Of a stretch of DNA of 64,000 nt, positions 1-8,620 are shown piece after piece (position 1 is the first letter of the stretch; every line of letters starts with the position of its first letter). This stretch comes from JAVEWJ01 sp034004605. Its GTDB lineage: Bacteria; Patescibacteriota; Gracilibacteria; UBA1369; LOWO2-01-FULL-3. A program made the translations under genes and the position numbers. The notes beneath the pieces are model-generated. The model saw nothing but the letters and a program-made list of their open reading frames with translations. It did not search any database and was not told the DNA's origin. Location of the stretch: NCBI GenBank assembly GCA_034004605.1, contig JAVEWJ010000003.1, positions 94,734 through 158,733 on the forward strand, given 5' to 3'.

Positions 1-6
1 AAAAGT

Positions 7-402
7 ATGTCTAAAAAAATCGTTATTCCAGCCCTAATCCTGGGTGTTCTGTCAGTAAGTTCATGCTCTTTAATGAAGAGCGAGGAGCAATCTTTTATAG
101 ACGCTAATATTGAAGCAACTTGTGCGCTTGCCGATATTGACTTAAATGATATCAACCAAGACAACTCAAAAATGATTGAAAATATTTACAAGAAACATGG
201 TTTTCCTGTTGAAGATGAAGAAGCACTTTTGCAATACATGACTAAATATGAATCAAATCCAGAAGTTGTATCTGCAATTGAAAAAGGATCCGCTGATTGC
301 AGACAGAAGATGATTGATAAAATTATGAATAGTGTAGAAGTTCCTACCGAAGAAGAAGTGAAAATTCCTGTTGGAACCGGCGAAGTTTCGGACGTTGAAT
401 AA
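7..402 (+). CDS. Small secreted lipoprotein of unknown function
   Basis: The 131-residue product begins with a basic N-terminus, a hydrophobic stretch and a lipobox ending SVSSC (Cys at about residue 20), so it should be lipidated and anchored outside the cytoplasmic membrane. The mature part is acidic and mostly helical, with two further cysteines (in TCALAD and ADCRQK) that could form a disulfide. No family is recognised. It ends 18 bp before a glycosyltransferase gene on the same strand and may be co-transcribed with it. No Shine-Dalgarno sequence precedes the ATG. The window edge cuts the upstream region, so the promoter cannot be seen. Confidence 0.75.
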   Translation: MSKKIVIPALILGVLSVSSCSLMKSEEQSFIDANIEATCALADIDLNDINQDNSKMIENIYKKHGFPVEDEEALLQYMTKYESNPEVVSAIEKGSADCRQKMIDKIMNSVEVPTEEEVKIPVGTGEVSDVE

Positions 403-420
403 TTAAAAATTTTTAAGAAA

Positions 421-1506
421 ATGAAAGTTGCTCTGGTTCATGATTTTTTGATTAGACTAGGTGGTGCCGAAAGGGTTCTTAAGGTTCTTTCGGATATGTT
501 TCCGAATGCTCCGATTTATACCTTGCTTTATGATGAATCTAAAGTAGGTAAAGTGTTTCCAAAGGAAAAAGTAAAAACGTCCTTTTTGCAAAAATATCCG
601 AAGTTTATAAAGAATTATCAAAGGTATTTAACATATAAAATGCCTAGAGCTATAGAAGAACTTGATTTTTCTGAGTTTGATTTGGTTATTAGTTCTTCAA
701 ATTCTTTCGCGCATGGAATAATCACCAACACAGATACAAAACATGTTTGTTATTGTCATAGCCCGATGCGATATGCTTGGGATTGGGCAAATGAATATGT
801 CGAGGAAAATAACATTTCCGGTATTAAAAGGGTCGTTTATTCCTATTTAATTAAGTATCTAAGAGAATGGGACAAAATATCCGCAGATCGTCCGGATAAA
901 TATTTGGCCAATTCTTCAAATGTTCAAAAAAGAATAAAAAAATATTACGGCCTTGACTGCGATGTGGTGTTTCCTCCTGTTGATGTGAACAGGTTTAATG
1001 TTAAAGGCACTAATCAGGATTATTTTTTGGTTGTTTCTAATCTTACTCCTTATAAAAAGGTGGACTTGGCTGTTCGGCTTTTTAACAAAATTGGTAAAAG
1101 ACTTGTAATAATCGGCGGTGGTCCACAAAGAGCTTATTTAAAGAGCATTGCGGCGCCAAATATTGATTTTCTGGGCTTTAAAAGCGATGAAGTTGTGAAA
1201 GAATATATCGAAAACTGTCGGGCTTTTATTTTCCCGGGAGAAGAAGATTTCGGGATTACGCCTCTTGAAGCGATGGCTGCGGGAAAACCGGTATTGGCCT
1301 ATGGAAAAGGTGGCACTTTGGAGACCGTAGTATCGGGAAAAACTGGCGAATTTTTTTACGAACAAACTCTTGAATCAATGGAGGATGGACTTGCTAGACT
1401 CCTTTACAATGAACAATTTTATGATGCGAACAATATTCGGAAACATGCGGAAAATTTTTCAATCGAAATTTTTAAGAAAAACATCAAAAAACATATATTG
1501 GATTAA
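421..1506 (+). CDS. GT4 family glycosyltransferase
   Basis: 361 residues, the usual length for a GT-B fold retaining glycosyltransferase (group 1). The N-terminal domain starts MKVALVHDF with a GGAERV loop typical of nucleotide-sugar enzymes of this group. The C-terminal domain carries VVSNLTPYKKVD, a GGGPQ loop and the E-x7-E-like EEDFGITPLEAMAAGKPV that binds the sugar-nucleotide donor. It probably adds a sugar (mannose-like donors are common in this group) during surface polysaccharide or glycolipid synthesis on the cytoplasmic face of the membrane. The acceptor cannot be predicted. It sits 9 bp before dnaX on the same strand and 18 bp after the lipoprotein gene. Confidence 0.9.
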   Translation: MKVALVHDFLIRLGGAERVLKVLSDMFPNAPIYTLLYDESKVGKVFPKEKVKTSFLQKYPKFIKNYQRYLTYKMPRAIEELDFSEFDLVISSSNSFAHGIITNTDTKHVCYCHSPMRYAWDWANEYVEENNISGIKRVVYSYLIKYLREWDKISADRPDKYLANSSNVQKRIKKYYGLDCDVVFPPVDVNRFNVKGTNQDYFLVVSNLTPYKKVDLAVRLFNKIGKRLVIIGGGPQRAYLKSIAAPNIDFLGFKSDEVVKEYIENCRAFIFPGEEDFGITPLEAMAAGKPVLAYGKGGTLETVVSGKTGEFFYEQTLESMEDGLARLLYNEQFYDANNIRKHAENFSIEIFKKNIKKHILD

Positions 1507-1515
1507 TCTCTTGTT

Positions 1516-3177
1516 ATGGATAAACTCTCTCTTTACAGAAAATATAGACCATCAAATTTTGAAAACCTTATCGGGCAAGATCACATTAAAACAACTCTTA
1601 TTAATGCCATTAAGTCCGGTCAGATAGCACATGCTTATGTTTTTTCAGGCCCCAGAGGCACGGGAAAGACCACAAGTGCCAGACTTATGGCAAAGGCAAT
1701 AAATTGCGAAAATTTAAAAAACGGTTTTGAGCCTTGTGATGAATGTGATTTTTGCAAAGAAATATCAAAAGGAAGTCTTATTGATGTAATAGAAATAGAT
1801 GCAGCTTCGAATACTGGAGTTGATAACATGAGAGAACTTAAAGAGAATATCTCGTTTGCTCCTACAAGAAGCAAAGCTAAGGTGTATGTGATTGATGAAT
1901 TCCACATGCTTTCAAAAAGCGCATTTAATGCGCTTTTAAAGACACTTGAGGAGCCCCCTGCCAATGTATATTTTATTTTGGCAACGACGGAATTACATAA
2001 GATTCCTGAAACTATTATTTCCAGGTGTCAGAATTTCGAGTTTAAAAGAATATCGCCCGAAGAAATGACCAAGAGGCTTTTATTTATAGCCAATTCGGAA
2101 GGTATAGAAGCTACCGAATCTGCTTTAATGATGATTTCAAAACATGTTAACGGTGGTCTTAGAGATGCCATAAGTCTGCTCGAACAATTATCTCTTTCCT
2201 CTAAAATTACAGAGGAATCAGTGGCAGACCTCCTTGGAATAAGCAGTATAGAATTAATTAATACTTACTATCAATTGGTAAAATCAAAAGATACAAAAAA
2301 AGCCTTGAATTTTATTGATGAAATTTTTGTTTCAGGTGTTGATTTGAGGCAGTTTGTGCATGATTTTATAAATTTACTCAGAGAAAAAGTAATGCTTTGT
2401 TTTGCAGAAAATTATCTTAACGCAGTACCTCTTTATGTAAGCCTTATTGAAAATTTTCAAAAAGCTGTAAAAGATTTCAACCCCGAGATACCAAGACTAG
2501 CGCTTGAGATGGCTACTGTAAGAGCAACTTTTGATTTCGAAAAAATAAGCGCAGTGCAAGATCTTCCGAGTGAGAATAAAAACACTTCGAAGATAGAAGA
2601 AAAGATCGAAGACAGAATACTCGAAAAAGTAATTTCTATTGAAAAAGTGGACAAAAAACCTGAGGAAAGTGAAACTCTGTTAGGAAAAAAATTTGTTAAC
2701 CCGGAAACCTCATCCGAATCAATTCCGACGAAAGAAATTAATACAACAGAAACAACCACTGTTAATGCTCCTATTGCTAGTGCTTCCGGTCTTGCCGATT
2801 ATGATTCTTTGAAACAAAATTGGATAAGTGTGCTCAATCATATTTCAAAGCCTACAATTTCTAGGTCTCTAAAAACCGGGAATCCTGTCAAAATAGATGG
2901 AGATGCTTTGGTTCTTAAGTTTTTTTCAAGTTTTCATAATGATATTGTGATGAAAACAGAAAGCAAAGTGGAGATTGAGAAGAGTATTCTTGATGTAACT
3001 GGTCAAAAACTCCAGATAAAATCTATTGTTGAGGAAAAAATAATGGACGAAGACTTTCGAATGCCTGATAAAATCGACGTTCCGGTTCAACAAGCCGCGT
3101 CGACACAACCTACTGTCCCCAAAATAGACAAAGCGACAAACGAGGCTCTTGATATTTTTGGAGGTAAGCTTGTTTAA
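1516..3177 (+). CDS. dnaX: DNA polymerase III subunit gamma/tau
   Basis: Clamp-loader ATPase of 553 residues. Visible are the N-terminal YRKYRP motif, Walker A GPRGTGKT (about residues 43-50), a zinc module with closely spaced cysteines (CDECDFC), Walker B VYVIDEFHML, and the SRC sensor motif in ISRCQNFEF. The AAA+ and domain III regions run to about residue 350. They are followed by an acidic, Thr/Ser/Glu-rich linker and a C-terminal domain like that of tau, so this is a full-length tau-type protein. It loads the sliding clamp at the replication fork. Its stop overlaps the convergent ligA stop by 4 bp. Confidence 0.95.
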   Translation: MDKLSLYRKYRPSNFENLIGQDHIKTTLINAIKSGQIAHAYVFSGPRGTGKTTSARLMAKAINCENLKNGFEPCDECDFCKEISKGSLIDVIEIDAASNTGVDNMRELKENISFAPTRSKAKVYVIDEFHMLSKSAFNALLKTLEEPPANVYFILATTELHKIPETIISRCQNFEFKRISPEEMTKRLLFIANSEGIEATESALMMISKHVNGGLRDAISLLEQLSLSSKITEESVADLLGISSIELINTYYQLVKSKDTKKALNFIDEIFVSGVDLRQFVHDFINLLREKVMLCFAENYLNAVPLYVSLIENFQKAVKDFNPEIPRLALEMATVRATFDFEKISAVQDLPSENKNTSKIEEKIEDRILEKVISIEKVDKKPEESETLLGKKFVNPETSSESIPTKEINTTETTTVNAPIASASGLADYDSLKQNWISVLNHISKPTISRSLKTGNPVKIDGDALVLKFFSSFHNDIVMKTESKVEIEKSILDVTGQKLQIKSIVEEKIMDEDFRMPDKIDVPVQQAASTQPTVPKIDKATNEALDIFGGKLV

Positions 3178-5216
3178 GTACCTAGCATTTTTATTAAATC
3201 AGTTTCCATAAGGCATTTGACTCCCAGGCTTTTTGCTTTTTCGAGTTTTGACCCGGCATTTTCTCCACAAACTAGAAAGTCAGTATTTTTTGAGACGCTT
3301 GAAGATACGCTACCGCCTTTCGATTTGATTAGGCTTGAAATGTCATCTCTGGAAAATTTTTCGAGAGTGCCTGTTATAACAAATGTCTTTTCTGAGAATA
3401 AATCATTATTTCGGGAAATAAAATGACCGGTTTTTAAAACCACTCCGCTTCGTTCAAATTCGTGTAATAAATTTCTATTATTGGATTCTTTAAACCAGTC
3501 AAAAATGGATTTTCCGATTTTTTCTCCTATTTTGTCGATAGCTATTAACTCATCCAACCTTATTGTGTTCACAAGATTATAAAGAGCCAAAGGTTTTAAA
3601 TCGCCCTCTAGCTTTTTGTCCTTTACCAGAAATTTTGAAAAATCATAAGAACCTTGTTCTCCAAGAAAACGAATACCCAGAGAAAAAACGAATTTATTCA
3701 AATCAATATTTTTAGCCGTTTTTATGGCGTCTAGAAGGTTTTGAATTTTTTTCTCTTTGAATAGAGGTAAAGTGGAAAGAACCTCCTTTGATAAATTTAA
3801 AATATCCGAGGATCTTTTGATGAGCCCTCTTTCCACCATCATTTCAAGATTTTTTTTGCCTAAGCCTTCGAGATTGAATGCTTTTCGCGAAACAAAGTGT
3901 TTTAAAGATGCTTTTATTATCGCCGGACAAATGGGGTTTTCGCATCTTGTTGCTGATTCCATCGAATCCCTAAAGGCTTTTTTTCCGCAAACCGGACAAT
4001 TTTGTGGAAAATGAAAGTTTTTTTCATTGCCTGTTCTAAATTCTTTAAGAACACTTACCACTTCCGGAATTACATCTCCGGCTTTTTGAATAACCACGGT
4101 ATCACCAATTTTTATATCTTTTTCCTTAATAAAATCTTCATTATGAAGCGTCGCTCTCTTTACGGTAGACCCCGCCACTAGCACGGGATTAAATTCAGCG
4201 ACGGGAGTTAGGGCTCCTGTACGACCCACTTGAATGACAATTCTTTCAATTTTTGTACTTACTTTTTCGGCAGGAAATTTATATGCAACAGCAAATCTCG
4301 GATGCTTGGCCGTGACACCCATTTGTTTTTGCAAAGCCAAATCATTAACTTTTACGACTATCCCATCTATTTCATAAGGTAGGGTTTCCCTCTTTTTTGT
4401 CCAATATGTAATAAAATCCACCACTTCATTAAGACTTTCGCATTTTTTATAATGTTCACAAATATGAAAACCGAGGCTTTTTAGTTTTTTAAGAAGTTGT
4501 TCTTGAGTGTGAACGGCAATATCATCTTTTTCACCTATCGCGTAAAAATACATTTCCAAATCCCGCTCCCGAGTAATTTCCGGGTCAAGCTGTCTTACGC
4601 TTCCTGAGGCACAGTTTCTTGGATTTGCGAATGTGGAAAGACCTAAAGCGTTTTGGATTTTATTCAATTTTTCAAAGCTTTTTTTCGGCATAAAAACCTC
4701 TCCTGATGCCTCTAGATCGATTTTTTCGGTCAAGTCATGGGGAATATTTTTGATAACAGATACAGTGTGTGTGACATCTTCTCCTACTTTTCCGTCCCCT
4801 CTGGTAATAGCTCTAATAAATTGGCCATTTTTGTAATGAATTGTAATGTTTAAGCCATCGTTTTTAAGTTCGCATAAATACTCGATTTTGTCATTCGTAA
4901 GCTTTGAAATTCTTTCTTCCCACTCTTTGAGTTCCTCAATGGAAAAAATGTCCTCCAGGCTCTTTTTTGGGGTAATATGGTCAACTTTTTGGAATTTTTC
5001 CGAAGGAGTCTCCCCCACTTTTTGAGTTGGAGAATCATCATCTTTCAGCTCCGGAAAAGCATCTTCGAGGGTTTTAAGTTCTCTTTTTAGGCTATCATAG
5101 ACGCTGTCCTCCACTTTCGGGTCTTCAAACATGTAATATTGTTTATTTAGAGCCAAAATTTTTTCCTTAAGCACTTTTATTCTGGAAATCGCTTTATCTT
5201 TATTGATATTCGCCAT
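3174..5216 (-). CDS. ligA: NAD-dependent DNA ligase
   Basis: 680 residues, full length for bacterial LigA, which seals nicks at Okazaki fragments using NAD+. Domain order is the Ia NAD-binding helices, the adenylation domain with the KxDG lysine motif (here KNDG in CELKNDGL), the OB fold, a four-cysteine zinc finger (CPVCG ... CENPICPA), helix-hairpin-helix repeats and a C-terminal BRCT domain (FVITGTLEKFSRDD). The second residue of the active-site motif is Asn, where Ile or Val is usual. The gene converges on dnaX. Its upstream region diverges from the promoter of the unknown operon at 5.3 kb. Confidence 0.95.
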   Translation of the reverse strand: MANINKDKAISRIKVLKEKILALNKQYYMFEDPKVEDSVYDSLKRELKTLEDAFPELKDDDSPTQKVGETPSEKFQKVDHITPKKSLEDIFSIEELKEWEERISKLTNDKIEYLCELKNDGLNITIHYKNGQFIRAITRGDGKVGEDVTHTVSVIKNIPHDLTEKIDLEASGEVFMPKKSFEKLNKIQNALGLSTFANPRNCASGSVRQLDPEITRERDLEMYFYAIGEKDDIAVHTQEQLLKKLKSLGFHICEHYKKCESLNEVVDFITYWTKKRETLPYEIDGIVVKVNDLALQKQMGVTAKHPRFAVAYKFPAEKVSTKIERIVIQVGRTGALTPVAEFNPVLVAGSTVKRATLHNEDFIKEKDIKIGDTVVIQKAGDVIPEVVSVLKEFRTGNEKNFHFPQNCPVCGKKAFRDSMESATRCENPICPAIIKASLKHFVSRKAFNLEGLGKKNLEMMVERGLIKRSSDILNLSKEVLSTLPLFKEKKIQNLLDAIKTAKNIDLNKFVFSLGIRFLGEQGSYDFSKFLVKDKKLEGDLKPLALYNLVNTIRLDELIAIDKIGEKIGKSIFDWFKESNNRNLLHEFERSGVVLKTGHFISRNNDLFSEKTFVITGTLEKFSRDDISSLIKSKGGSVSSSVSKNTDFLVCGENAGSKLEKAKSLGVKCLMETDLIKMLGT

Positions 5217-5223
5217 TTGAGGT

Positions 5224-5252
5224 TTGATTTAAGCCTTAAAATTTGGTATAAT
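5224..5252 (+). promoter_or_regulatory. Predicted sigma70-type promoter
   Basis: A TTGATT -35 (5224-5229) and a perfect TATAAT -10 (5247-5252) are separated by 17 bp and lie 33 bp before the ATG of the first gene of the three-gene operon at 5286-7651. Confidence 0.7.
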
Positions 5253-5285
5253 AATACGATAAATTATTGTTTAAGTTAAGGAAAA

Positions 5286-5663
5286 ATGAGTGGAAATGAC
5301 AACTCAATTCAAATCACAGAAGAAATGCAAAAAGAGCTAAACAAGCCTCTAGCAAATCCATCAGGTATGAGTCTTTCCGACCAGCAATTTTTGGACCGGG
5401 TCATTAAGTTTGTGAATGAGGGCAGAATAAATTTATTTAGTGTGGATTCGGTAATAAACCACGCTGTTTATGATGGTTTGGAACCGAAACTTCAGGCAAA
5501 AGTCGAAATTCAAGCGCTTACGGTTCTTTCTTCCATAAGGGAAATAAAAGGGCTTTATGATGCGGGATATGTGAACAGTTACCAAATTCAAAATCTTGTG
5601 GCGAAACTTAAACAATATGTCTCGAATATTGAGGAAACGGGTGGGGATGTGTTTATAATTTAA
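5286..5663 (+). CDS. Conserved-looking protein of unknown function
   Basis: 125 residues, soluble and helix-rich, with no signal peptide, membrane segment or cysteine. The middle part (LSDQQFLDRVIKFVNEG ... INHAVYDGLEPKLQAKVEIQAL) looks like a compact helical domain, ending in a helix with a possible coiled coil. I do not recognise the family. It is the first gene behind a good promoter and is followed 12 bp later by the large acidic protein at 5676, then by another small soluble protein. The three probably act together, but the role is unknown. Confidence 0.7.
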   Translation: MSGNDNSIQITEEMQKELNKPLANPSGMSLSDQQFLDRVIKFVNEGRINLFSVDSVINHAVYDGLEPKLQAKVEIQALTVLSSIREIKGLYDAGYVNSYQIQNLVAKLKQYVSNIEETGGDVFII

Positions 5664-5675
5664 TAGAATTTTTAT

Positions 5676-7112
5676 ATGGGAGGTGATTTAGAAAATAGGG
5701 ATAAGGGTGTGGATGTTGTTGCTACCGGTACGGAAACAACAGACACGGCTAAGCAACAAAAAGAACATGCTACTGATGTAGCTACAGAAGTGTCTGGAGG
5801 ACAAACCAGTACTTCTCCCGAAGTTGGTTATCCCGATGTTGAAAGTCCTACAGGAAATCTCGAAGCCGGTATTTCCACGGGCGACCGACCAGGAGATTCT
5901 TCCGAAGTTTCGGCTGCTACGGAAACCGGTGATGAACAACAAGATCCCACATCCGAAGTTCAAAAAACAGAATTGGAGGCAGATACTTCTACTGGTGGCT
6001 CAGCAGCTACAGAAATATATAGTACAGGGCGCGAAAATTCTCCCGAAGGCTCACCAACAACTGACACAGCTGGTGAAGATGCTACTTCCGAAGTTCAAAA
6101 AACAGAATATGAGGTTTTAGTGAACGAGGCCGGTGGACCGAATAAATATACAAAAATGCTCAGCGATGTGGCGGAACAGGTTCCTCAAATAGCCGAATCT
6201 CCTCTATTTAAAGCCTTGATTATTATGGCGGCTAAATATGGAGGGATTTTTGATGCTCTTTCAAACATCGGGGTGTCGTTCGATGAAAGAATAAATAAAG
6301 AAGAATATAATTCCGAGAAACTCGAAACCGATGATGCCCAAAAGCTACTTGCATTGCAAACGATCTCGACGGCCATTTCGGAAGACTCGATAAATTTTGT
6401 TAAGAACCAAAATGAGCAACTGGAATCTTCTTCCACAAGATTTGCGGCAGGTGTTTTGTTTGGAAGTACAGACGGAACGACATTAACTCTTTCAGACAAA
6501 GAAATTACAGATCCCTATCAGCTCGCAGCGAAGCTCGATAAAGGTCATTTTGACGCTTCTTCAAACAATACAAAAGCATATGAGAAGGTAACAAATCCGG
6601 ATGTATTCTTTGCAAATATGAATTCTTTTCATGCCGGATCCGTTGTGTTCTTCAATTTGGAAGAACCGAAAAAAGATGCAAAGGAAGGCGAGAAAGACTC
6701 AAAGCTTCCATTTTCAATAAAACCGATGCTTTCGGGTGTACTTGATGGAAACGGAAATATTCTATATTTCGGACCATCCAAAGATGATTCAACTCAAAAA
6801 GTGAGGAGAATCGCCATAGTCGATATGAAAGATAAGGCTTTTAAGATTGAGATGGTTATGAAAAAAGACCCGAAAGCACTTGAAAATATCGTCTCGGGAA
6901 ATACTGCTCCGGTTGTTGATCCGAATGCTCCTGCTACTGGTACTGCTCCTGCTCCTGGTACTGGTGCTGAGACTGCTACCGCTACCGCTACTGCTACCGC
7001 TACTGCTACCGCTACTGCTCCTACTACTGCCAATCCTGCTGCTTCGGGAGAGTCTCCTGCTACTACTGCCCCTGGTTCCCCCATTCCCGCTCCTGATACT
7101 ACCGCTGCCTAA
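5676..7112 (+). CDS. Large acidic Thr/Ala-rich protein of unknown function
   Basis: 478 residues in three parts. Residues 1-150 are low-complexity and acidic, with loose repeats (DATSEVQKTE and DPTSEVQKTE). About 150-415 forms a globular middle domain rich in alternating helix and strand, with no motif I know. The last 60 residues are Ala/Thr/Pro-rich and include an uninterrupted run of Ala-Thr dipeptides. There is no signal peptide, so it is probably cytoplasmic unless exported by another route. Middle gene of the operon starting at 5286. A strong GGAGGTGAT sequence lies just inside the reading frame, too far from any later start codon to be used. Confidence 0.7.
   Translation: MGGDLENRDKGVDVVATGTETTDTAKQQKEHATDVATEVSGGQTSTSPEVGYPDVESPTGNLEAGISTGDRPGDSSEVSAATETGDEQQDPTSEVQKTELEADTSTGGSAATEIYSTGRENSPEGSPTTDTAGEDATSEVQKTEYEVLVNEAGGPNKYTKMLSDVAEQVPQIAESPLFKALIIMAAKYGGIFDALSNIGVSFDERINKEEYNSEKLETDDAQKLLALQTISTAISEDSINFVKNQNEQLESSSTRFAAGVLFGSTDGTTLTLSDKEITDPYQLAAKLDKGHFDASSNNTKAYEKVTNPDVFFANMNSFHAGSVVFFNLEEPKKDAKEGEKDSKLPFSIKPMLSGVLDGNGNILYFGPSKDDSTQKVRRIAIVDMKDKAFKIEMVMKKDPKALENIVSGNTAPVVDPNAPATGTAPAPGTGAETATATATATATATATAPTTANPAASGESPATTAPGSPIPAPDTTAA
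6975..7016 (+). repeat. Hexanucleotide microsatellite inside a coding region
   Basis: Seven tandem six-base units alternating GCTACC and GCTACT encode the Ala-Thr run of the gene at 5676-7112. Since the unit is a multiple of three, slippage would change the length of the tail without shifting the frame. Confidence 0.85.
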
Positions 7113-7162
7113 TGCTTTAGTTTAAAGAATTTGTTCACAAAATCATTAATACATAAAAAATA

Positions 7163-7651
7163 ATGTCCGACCCATCACAGCAAAATACGGCTACAACTAC
7201 AGGTACTCAATCCGGCTCCACAGGTGACGATTCAAGAGTGCCTGCAGGTCTTGTCCTTGATAAGGCAAAAACCTCCGAGCAATATATGCGAGAGGCCGAG
7301 GCAACTTATATAATTCCCGTTATTATTCGTGATAAATTTCCGGACCTGATCAAATTGATCGTGGAAACGGAATCCATGGACAAAGAAGAAAGAGAATATT
7401 GGCTTTCCATAATGCCTGTGATGACGGAGGACCAGATTGTAAAACTGCGAAACATCCTTTTAAACGAAAAGGAACAACTTTATAAAATCGACCAGGAATA
7501 TCAAAATAAAGGAGGTAAAAAAACAGTTGAACCTTTGGATGAAATCAAACTTAAGGAAAGGATTGAAAAACTAAAAGAGGCCGAGAAAAGTTCGGAAGAA
7601 GAAGAACAAGCCAAAGAAGCGGAACTTCTTAAAATGTTGGAAACAATTTAG
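7163..7651 (+). CDS. Small acidic coiled-coil-type protein, unknown
   Basis: 162 residues. The first 30 are low-complexity (Gln/Thr/Ser/Gly) and resemble the N-terminus of the preceding protein in composition. The rest is strongly helical. The C-terminal 60 residues are almost all Glu/Lys/Leu/Ile and probably form a coiled coil (LKERIEKLKEAEKSSEEEEQ). No family is recognised. It is the third gene of the 5.3-7.7 kb operon, 50 bp after the previous stop, and converges on the sortase gene with a 3-bp gap. Confidence 0.7.
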   Translation: MSDPSQQNTATTTGTQSGSTGDDSRVPAGLVLDKAKTSEQYMREAEATYIIPVIIRDKFPDLIKLIVETESMDKEEREYWLSIMPVMTEDQIVKLRNILLNEKEQLYKIDQEYQNKGGKKTVEPLDEIKLKERIEKLKEAEKSSEEEEQAKEAELLKMLETI

Positions 7652-7654
7652 ATT

Positions 7655-8470
7655 TTATCTCGGAACTTTTATTGAAGTTGAATCTGATTGTGACGTGCTT
7701 TCTACAACGGGCTTTGCAATAACAATAAGTCTTCTTAAATTTGTGCCTACAGGAGTACAAGTGATTAAAGTAAGAGTCTCGGTTTCTGTTTGTTTTAAGA
7801 CCTCTATTTGTGTCGGTTTTACTTCAAATTTTTCCTTAATTTCATAAATAAATTTCTTTTGATTGTAATACATCACAACTCTGTCCCCCACTTCGACATC
7901 ATGAAGTAAAGCAAATACATCTTTAAACCTTCCCGGATCCCATGGAAAGTAGGAAGAATGCCCTGTAATCACGATATTTCCATTTTCTCCAGGAAGGCTT
8001 GTGCCTGGATAGTGAACAACTCCTCCTCGGAGGGCTTCCTGAATGTCATTTTCCAGAGCTTTCCAGTCTCTCTGAATGAGGTTTTCGCTACTAACTCGTA
8101 CAATTGGAACATTTTGATTGATTCTCGGAATTACTATTCGATCAGTTGTAGGCATGATTTCAAGGTCCAAAGGGGGAACTTGTTTTTGTTGAAAATCTTT
8201 TGCGCCAGAAGGTGCCACAATAATTTGAGTTTGTGTTTGATCTGAAATATCTATCAGATCAGTAAGCGGACTTTCTGTAGTTGTTCCGGTTATATCGGAA
8301 TATTTGTTTGAAATAATTTTATAATAGGCGGGCGCATTCATAAGCAAAAAAAGAACTACAAGAATAAGGCCTGAAACAAGGATTTGTTTTATTATTCCAT
8401 TGATTTTTCGCGATATGCCTTTGTCATTATTTTCAGGAGGCAAATGCAGTTTTGTGTTTTCTTCGTTCAT
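7655..8470 (-). CDS. Sortase family transpeptidase
   Basis: 271 residues. A cytoplasmic N-terminus is followed by one membrane segment (about residues 28-48), a linker, and a sortase beta-barrel with all three catalytic residues: His171 in ITGHSS, Cys238 in LITCTP and Arg246/247 in TNLRRL. It should face the outside and join proteins carrying a C-terminal sorting motif to a surface amine. The TLxTC-type motif suits class D/E sortases. No classical LPxTG protein is visible in this window, so its substrates lie elsewhere. A clear promoter lies upstream. Confidence 0.9.
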   Translation of the reverse strand: MNEENTKLHLPPENNDKGISRKINGIIKQILVSGLILVVLFLLMNAPAYYKIISNKYSDITGTTTESPLTDLIDISDQTQTQIIVAPSGAKDFQQKQVPPLDLEIMPTTDRIVIPRINQNVPIVRVSSENLIQRDWKALENDIQEALRGGVVHYPGTSLPGENGNIVITGHSSYFPWDPGRFKDVFALLHDVEVGDRVVMYYNQKKFIYEIKEKFEVKPTQIEVLKQTETETLTLITCTPVGTNLRRLIVIAKPVVESTSQSDSTSIKVPR

Positions 8471-8489
8471 TTTGTTTGTTTTCTCTAAT

Positions 8490-8518
8490 ATTATAGCCTA
8501 TTTTTGGCTTATTTTCAA
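8490..8518 (-). promoter_or_regulatory. Predicted promoter of the sortase gene
   Basis: On the minus strand, TTGAAA (8513-8518) and TATAAT (8490-8495) are 17 bp apart. The -10 lies about 20 bp before the sortase ATG. Confidence 0.65.
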
Positions 8519-8567
8519 TTTCAATACCAGCTTATGGTTCTTTGTTTTATGAATATTTTTTTTAAAT

Positions 8568-8597
8568 TTGACCAAAAAGGCTTTTATATGGGATAAT
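8568..8597 (+). promoter_or_regulatory. Predicted promoter of the RelA/SpoT homologue
   Basis: TTGACC (8568-8573), an 18-bp spacer and GATAAT (8592-8597) lie 23 bp before the ATG at 8621, divergent from the sortase promoter. Confidence 0.6.
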
Positions 8598-8620
8598 TTA
8601 ATGTATCTAAATAATGGAAA

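Noticed and set aside
5679..5687. GGAGGTGAT as a Shine-Dalgarno for a later start in the gene at 5676
   Set aside because: The next in-frame start-like codon is about 20 bp away, too far, and the frame is already open from the ATG at 5676.
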